Shown one piece after another: positions 60,436 to 64,000 of a DNA stretch of 64,000 nt. The notes under the pieces were generated by a model. The model worked only from the letters and a program-made list of their open reading frames with translations. It was not told the DNA's origin and did no database searches. A program made the position numbers and the translations under genes. Origin of the DNA: Modestobacter sp. VKM Ac-2984 (GTDB lineage Bacteria > Actinomycetota > Actinomycetes > Mycobacteriales > Geodermatophilaceae). The stretch lies in the NCBI RefSeq assembly GCF_026967985.1, contig NZ_JAPVBJ010000006.1, forward strand, positions 124,001 to 188,000, given 5' to 3'. Position 1 is the stretch's first letter. Every line of letters starts with the position of its first letter.

Positions 60436-61557
60436 ATGGGCACCTACGACACGCTCCACGACGGCGACCGGTACGAGCAGGTGAAGCTCTGGGGCAAGGG
60501 GCTTCGTCACTTGCACGTCGGGGACCGGGTGGGCCTGCCGCGCGGAGGTCTGGGGCCCAGCGGTACCTACACCGTCGTGATGCGAGCAGGCGGTTACGTG
60601 CACGTCGTCGACGGTGTCCTCACTGCGTGGGAGGACCAGCCCGGCGCCGGTCCACAGTTGATGACCGGCGGTGGGCGGTTCCTCCACGACGAATGGCCGG
60701 GGGGCCCGTTCGGCCCGTGGTACCGGAACGAGGAGGCGCCGGCGAGTCGGCGCGTCACCGTCCACGCCGACCGGGAATGCCCTCGGAGCGCAGGAGCGTC
60801 GCTCCGGCTCGTGCGTGGCGACGATCCGGAGTCCGGTCTCGACCTCGCCCGGGCGGTAGCCCGCGCCGCCGTCGCCGCACGGCTGGATGCAGAGCCCGAC
60901 GACGGCTCTCGCGTGGCCGCGGCACGTGCATATCTGGCCGACCGCACCGGATACCTGCTCGTGTCGTGTGAGGCCGCGGCCGCACTGCTCGGGGTGGCTG
61001 AAGAGCCCGAGCGGGCTGGCACGCTGCTGGTCGAAGTGTTGTCGACCGTCGAGCCGGGCGGCCCCGAATGGCGCAATGCCGCGGCACTGCTGAAGGACGT
61101 CGCCGACGTGCTGCCGTCGGCAGCGGTGGCAGAGAGCCTGCGCCTCCTTGCAGCAGCCCTGCCAGTTCCGGATGCGCCGGCGGCCCCGCCATCCGACGCG
61201 GCGGATGCCGCTCAGCGCCCCGGGCGCCGTCGCAGGCGGATGCGGGCGGCGTCTCGGGACGAGGACCGGCTCGCAGGGGCGGGCCGATACGGCGACCTGG
61301 ACTTCCAGGGCGCAGCGGAGGCCGCGGTGGCCCGCCACGGTGCGGCTGTCCTGCCCGCGATCCCGCTCACCTTCTGGGGGCGCGACATCGTCGATTTGGA
61401 GATAGCGGCGTCACTGCTGGCGCCGATCCTCGGTCGGGAGCTGACGCGCTCCGAGATGGCCGTCCTGCTGTGGGCTGTGCTCAGTGTGCCCGGGACTGTG
61501 GAGACGCTCGACGAAGAGACACTCGTGGCGGCGTTGCAGCGCGCACTGGGCGCTTGA
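60436..61557 (+). CDS. Unrecognised 373-residue protein of the kinase/PIN operon
   Basis: The N-terminal part (about 1-70) is a beta-rich domain with YEQVKLWGKGLRHLHVGDRV and YVHVVDGVLTAWEDQP. I have seen this pattern in uncharacterised actinobacterial proteins but cannot name it. An alpha-helical middle (about 130-245), a short Arg-rich linker (QRPGRRRRRMRAASR) and a helical C-terminal domain follow. There is no signal or membrane segment. It starts 76 bases after the PIN gene with GGTGAGGA upstream. It may belong to the same response, but its function is unknown. Confidence 0.65.
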   Translation: MGTYDTLHDGDRYEQVKLWGKGLRHLHVGDRVGLPRGGLGPSGTYTVVMRAGGYVHVVDGVLTAWEDQPGAGPQLMTGGGRFLHDEWPGGPFGPWYRNEEAPASRRVTVHADRECPRSAGASLRLVRGDDPESGLDLARAVARAAVAARLDAEPDDGSRVAAARAYLADRTGYLLVSCEAAAALLGVAEEPERAGTLLVEVLSTVEPGGPEWRNAAALLKDVADVLPSAAVAESLRLLAAALPVPDAPAAPPSDAADAAQRPGRRRRRMRAASRDEDRLAGAGRYGDLDFQGAAEAAVARHGAAVLPAIPLTFWGRDIVDLEIAASLLAPILGRELTRSEMAVLLWAVLSVPGTVETLDEETLVAALQRALGA

Positions 61558-61716
61558 CGGAGGCTGCGGCGTCGCTTTGATGGGCGCTGGCTCCAGCGGC
61601 CGGCCACCACGGTGCCGGCAGGGCCAACCCGGACGAACGCCCCTGGCTCCCTCGTGCCGCCTTGACGGAAAGCGACGACATGTCGTTCTACAGATGGCCG
61701 GCGACACCCTGGCCGA

Positions 61717-62163
61717 TCAGACGCTCGCCTCGAGCAGTTCCTCGACGTGATCGAGCACCCTGTTCCACTCCCATCCGTCCGGAGGGTGACGCAGAAGGTT
61801 CGCGGTAGCGATGACCAGAATCATGATCAGATCCCTAGGGTCGACCTGGTGGTCGATCTCGTGCCCGCAGGCCCGAACCAGAACGGTTGCGAAGGATTCG
61901 GCCGGCGGGAGCGGGGCCCAGTTCGTCCCCTCCTCGTCGGTCACTCGTTGAGCCAATTGGCGCGCGATCTGCTCCGACGGGAGACGACCACCGTGCAAGG
62001 TCGCCAAGGTCGCGGGGAGAAGGACCTGGGCCATCGCGAAGGTCTCCATCACGCCCACCTCCTCGTATGCACCCAGTGCCTCGACGAGCATGTCGCGATC
62101 GTCCGCGAGGATCGCCCGATAGGTGTCCCGGAGGGCGTTCTCGACTGCGGCGTTCAGTCCCAC
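61717..62163 (-). CDS. Hypothetical helical protein
   Basis: This protein of about 148 residues starts at GTG 62163, with AAAGG eight bases upstream; a longer frame to 62235 is possible. It is predicted to be mostly alpha-helical (NAAVENALRDTYRAILADD near the start), with an acidic C-terminus. I recognise no domain. It is convergent with the 60436 gene across 158 bp and probably belongs with the downstream toxin cluster. Confidence 0.6.
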   Translation of the reverse strand: MGLNAAVENALRDTYRAILADDRDMLVEALGAYEEVGVMETFAMAQVLLPATLATLHGGRLPSEQIARQLAQRVTDEEGTNWAPLPPAESFATVLVRACGHEIDHQVDPRDLIMILVIATANLLRHPPDGWEWNRVLDHVEELLEASV

Positions 62164-62238
62164 GCCATCAACCTTTCCATGTGGCCAGGCGGAATTGCGT
62201 CCGCCGCGGTGTGTGTCCGGATCCGTTCCCCACACGGG

Positions 62239-62892
62239 TCATTGTCCAGACTGCGGTTCGCCGTAGACACCTATCCAGTGCTCGATGTGCGCCCCGGCCT
62301 CGGCCCGGAGCTTCCGGACTTCTTCCTTCGCATCCTTGTCCAGCCGGGCACGGGGCGCCACGTAGTAGAGCGCCAGGTGGCATACAGCCATCCAGAAGGT
62401 GAGCCCAGGACTGGCGTCCACGCCCGTCAGCGCGTTGAGGACCTCACTGATCGCATCTCCAAGGTGCGGCAGGGTCTCGGCGATCGTCATCGCGAGCTCC
62501 GTGCTCAACTCAGCTGCTCGCGCGTCGTCGTCGTCTGTTTCGGCTTCGCGCGTGACCGGCGAGCCGGTGGAGGGAATGCTCCCGGGCGCATCGGTGTCCA
62601 CGGACGTGGTTCCGGCCGATGAGATCACCAAAACGTAGTCACCAATCGCAACGATCGCCTTATGGACGTCGCGCTGGGCCTGGCGGGCTTCCTTCTGAGC
62701 CCCCTCGAGAAGCTCGACGACCCGGCGCGTCCGGTCCGTCGAGGATCCCGACAAGGTTGCCGTGGCCGCAGCGATTGCTGGCTTGAGACGCAGCTCCGCC
62801 TCGTTCAGCTCTGTGCGCAGCTTCGTCAGGCGCTTCTGCGGGGTACGGAGCTGCTTGACGAGCTCGTCGACACCGATCGTCACGTCCGTCAT
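62239..62892 (-). CDS. Hypothetical coiled-coil protein
   Basis: This 217-residue protein has a long charged coiled-coil N-terminal part (ELVKQLRTPQKRLTKLRTEL then ELRLKPAIAA) and a low-complexity Asp/Ser/Thr-rich linker near residues 95-125. A C-terminal helical part with one hydrophobic stretch (LTFWMAVCHLALYYVA) follows. It is not recognised. The clear ATG at 62892 and co-direction with the toxin genes make it a real gene of the same block. Confidence 0.62.
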   Translation of the reverse strand: MTDVTIGVDELVKQLRTPQKRLTKLRTELNEAELRLKPAIAAATATLSGSSTDRTRRVVELLEGAQKEARQAQRDVHKAIVAIGDYVLVISSAGTTSVDTDAPGSIPSTGSPVTREAETDDDDARAAELSTELAMTIAETLPHLGDAISEVLNALTGVDASPGLTFWMAVCHLALYYVAPRARLDKDAKEEVRKLRAEAGAHIEHWIGVYGEPQSGQ

Positions 62893-63083
62893 CCGCCGCG
62901 CTCGTTCGGCCGCGCGGCCGATGACGTGGTGGGGGCTGCTGGGGCGCCCGGATGGTATAGCGGGAACATGCTCACTGCCTCCGGCGCGGACATCGACTAG
63001 CGGAAAGGCCCCCGGGGAGTTCGCAGGGACGTATAACCCTCATCGTCAGGAATGAGACTGAGCTTGAACGCGGGCGGGACCGT

Positions 63084-63389
63084 TCATCGAGCTGCCAACC
63101 GTCCCGAGGAGCCGTAGACGGCGGTCCAGTTCGCGTCGTCGAATATGGCGTCGCGTGCTGCGTCGTAGCGGATGAAGGGCGGGATGACGAAATGGGACTG
63201 CACGTAGTCCCAGTCGATCCGCTGGTCGAGTACGGCGATGTACCCCTCCGGACTAGGCCCGAAAGGAGTGTTCGGCTGCCCAGGCCTCGTCAGGTTCGCC
63301 CCACGCCTGAGCAGCGTGGCGACCAGCGGCTCCAGCGGGGCATACGGCTCGCCACCCGCTGCTGGCGGGAGCGTGGCACGGTCGTTCAT
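63084..63389 (-). CDS. Small protein downstream of the TNT-like toxin, candidate immunity
   Basis: This 101-residue protein begins MNDRATLPPAAGGEPYAPLE and carries IDWDYVQSHFVIPPFIRYD near the middle. No known domain is recognised. Its ATG overlaps the stop of the TNT-like toxin gene (ATGA), the position where cognate immunity proteins are usually encoded. Immunity to TNT in mycobacteria is a different, larger protein, so this assignment is only positional. Confidence 0.55.
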   Translation of the reverse strand: MNDRATLPPAAGGEPYAPLEPLVATLLRRGANLTRPGQPNTPFGPSPEGYIAVLDQRIDWDYVQSHFVIPPFIRYDAARDAIFDDANWTAVYGSSGRLAAR

Positions 63390-64000
63390 GGTTCCTCCGG
63401 TGCAGGTGAGTGACGACCGCCGCTCGGGATGCTCGCTTCGATGTCGTCCAGGGGGAGGTGGTGGACTTTCCGGATGTAGCCGGAGGCCTCGAGATCGGTC
63501 AGCGTCTTCGGGAGGAATCGCTGCGAGAACCCGCCGTCGCCGAATTGTATGTTGGCGCGGGCGACTGATTCGGCCCATGGCAGGGGCTTCACGACTTCGT
63601 ACCCCTGGAGTCCTCCGCCGCGGTAGCGGTGGTGGCCGTCAGGACCCTCGCGGGGCCCGACTTGCACACCTTCGTAATAGCGCCTGGCACTACCGTCGGC
63701 CTTCGAGACCTCCGCCTCGGGGACCACGAACCGGCCGGCGCCTGGTTCTCCGACGAAGAAGCGGTCACCGACCTGCGCGACAGTGTCGGTCCACTCGTCC
63801 GCGTGGGGGTACAAGGGTCCCGACTGGAAGAGCCGGGCGCCGGCGGAGGGCGAGCCCTCGGTTACAAATTCGGAGAAGTCGTGCAGCGATACCGGACTGG
63901 CAGACGGCGCGCTTGGCACCCGCGCATCCTGAGCGGCGACGGACGTCACGTCGTCCAAGTACCGGCGAACGGCTGACGCGGCCGCATCGAGTCCGTCCTC
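63386..64000 (-). CDS. TNT-like polymorphic toxin, C-terminal part
   Basis: The frame is open to the end of the window, so these 205 residues are the C-terminus of a longer gene. After a variable segment they carry VGDRFFVGEPGAGRFVVPEAE, then YEVVKPLPWAESVARANIQF and GGFSQRFLPKTLTDLEASGYI. This follows the layout I associate with the TNT (tuberculosis necrotising toxin) domain, an NAD glycohydrolase. The N-terminal delivery region lies outside the window. The next gene overlaps by ATGA and may be the immunity factor. The family match is by pattern only. Confidence 0.6.
   Translation of the reverse strand, partial: EDGLDAAASAVRRYLDDVTSVAAQDARVPSAPSASPVSLHDFSEFVTEGSPSAGARLFQSGPLYPHADEWTDTVAQVGDRFFVGEPGAGRFVVPEAEVSKADGSARRYYEGVQVGPREGPDGHHRYRGGGLQGYEVVKPLPWAESVARANIQFGDGGFSQRFLPKTLTDLEASGYIRKVHHLPLDDIEASIPSGGRHSPAPEEP

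Noticed and set aside
1-64000. CRISPR arrays, rRNA genes, replication origin
   Set aside because: No regularly spaced direct repeats, rRNA motifs or DnaA-box clusters were seen.

Overview
This window is a very GC-rich, densely coded actinobacterial chromosome segment. The features pointing that way are frequent GTG starts, a sortase E gene, a FolP2-type pteroate-synthase paralogue, a FadA2/FabG4-like fatty-acid cluster and a DinB/DUF664 protein. Perfect palindromes with GGCCAAAGTCGCGACTTTGGCC or ATGGCCAT cores also recur between genes. Together these suggest Geodermatophilaceae (Blastococcus, Geodermatophilus or Modestobacter type). The family assignment is inference, because no rRNA is present.

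Region 1 (1-36,000) looks like ordinary core and metabolic genome. It opens with a sugar ABC importer (solute-binding protein tail, two permeases), a five-bladed-propeller glycoside hydrolase and a LacI regulator. A minus-strand block follows: HSL-type hydrolase, acyl-CoA ligase and hotdog thioesterase. Next come the FolP2-like gene and divergent DUF664, acetamidase/formamidase, a serine beta-lactamase-like hydrolase, HU and an aldo-keto reductase. An EAL c-di-GMP phosphodiesterase is divergent from a GAF/PAS/SpoIIE phosphatase. A lipid module has acyl-CoA oxidase and TetR facing thiolase, high-molecular-weight FabG and MaoC across a clear 26-bp operator-like inverted repeat. Then follow sortase E with its small membrane partner, a DgcN/DgcA pair divergent from a permease, an APP1-phospholipase D fusion, two CorC/HlyC-type membrane proteins, a SUV3-like helicase and tRNA-Ser(UGA).

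Region 2 (36,503-54,376) is the most striking part. It is a single minus-strand operon of 13 genes with overlaps or very short gaps, read from a TTGACA-17 nt-TCAGAT promoter. The order of transcription is GrpE-like factor, Hsp70, FN3-repeat protein, zinc-ribbon GTPase, GAP1-like GTPase-associated protein, membrane-anchored zinc-ribbon GTPase, two small membrane or zinc-finger proteins, papain-like Tox-PL effector, Imm35-like immunity protein, HerA-type ATPase, second Hsp70 and VWA protein. It looks like a chaperone/GTPase-gated conflict system carrying its own effector and antidote.

Region 3 (54,500-64,000) starts with a frameshifted IS110-family transposase remnant. A second candidate conflict operon follows: a soluble helical-repeat histidine kinase, a stand-alone receiver protein, a PIN-domain nuclease and a protein of unknown function. 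After two unrecognised genes the window ends inside a toxin gene with a TNT-like (NAD glycohydrolase-type) C-terminal domain, followed by a 101-residue candidate immunity gene. Regions 2 and 3 therefore form an accessory defence/toxin island beginning about 400 bp beyond tRNA-Ser. No integrase and no second copy of the tRNA end were found by eye.
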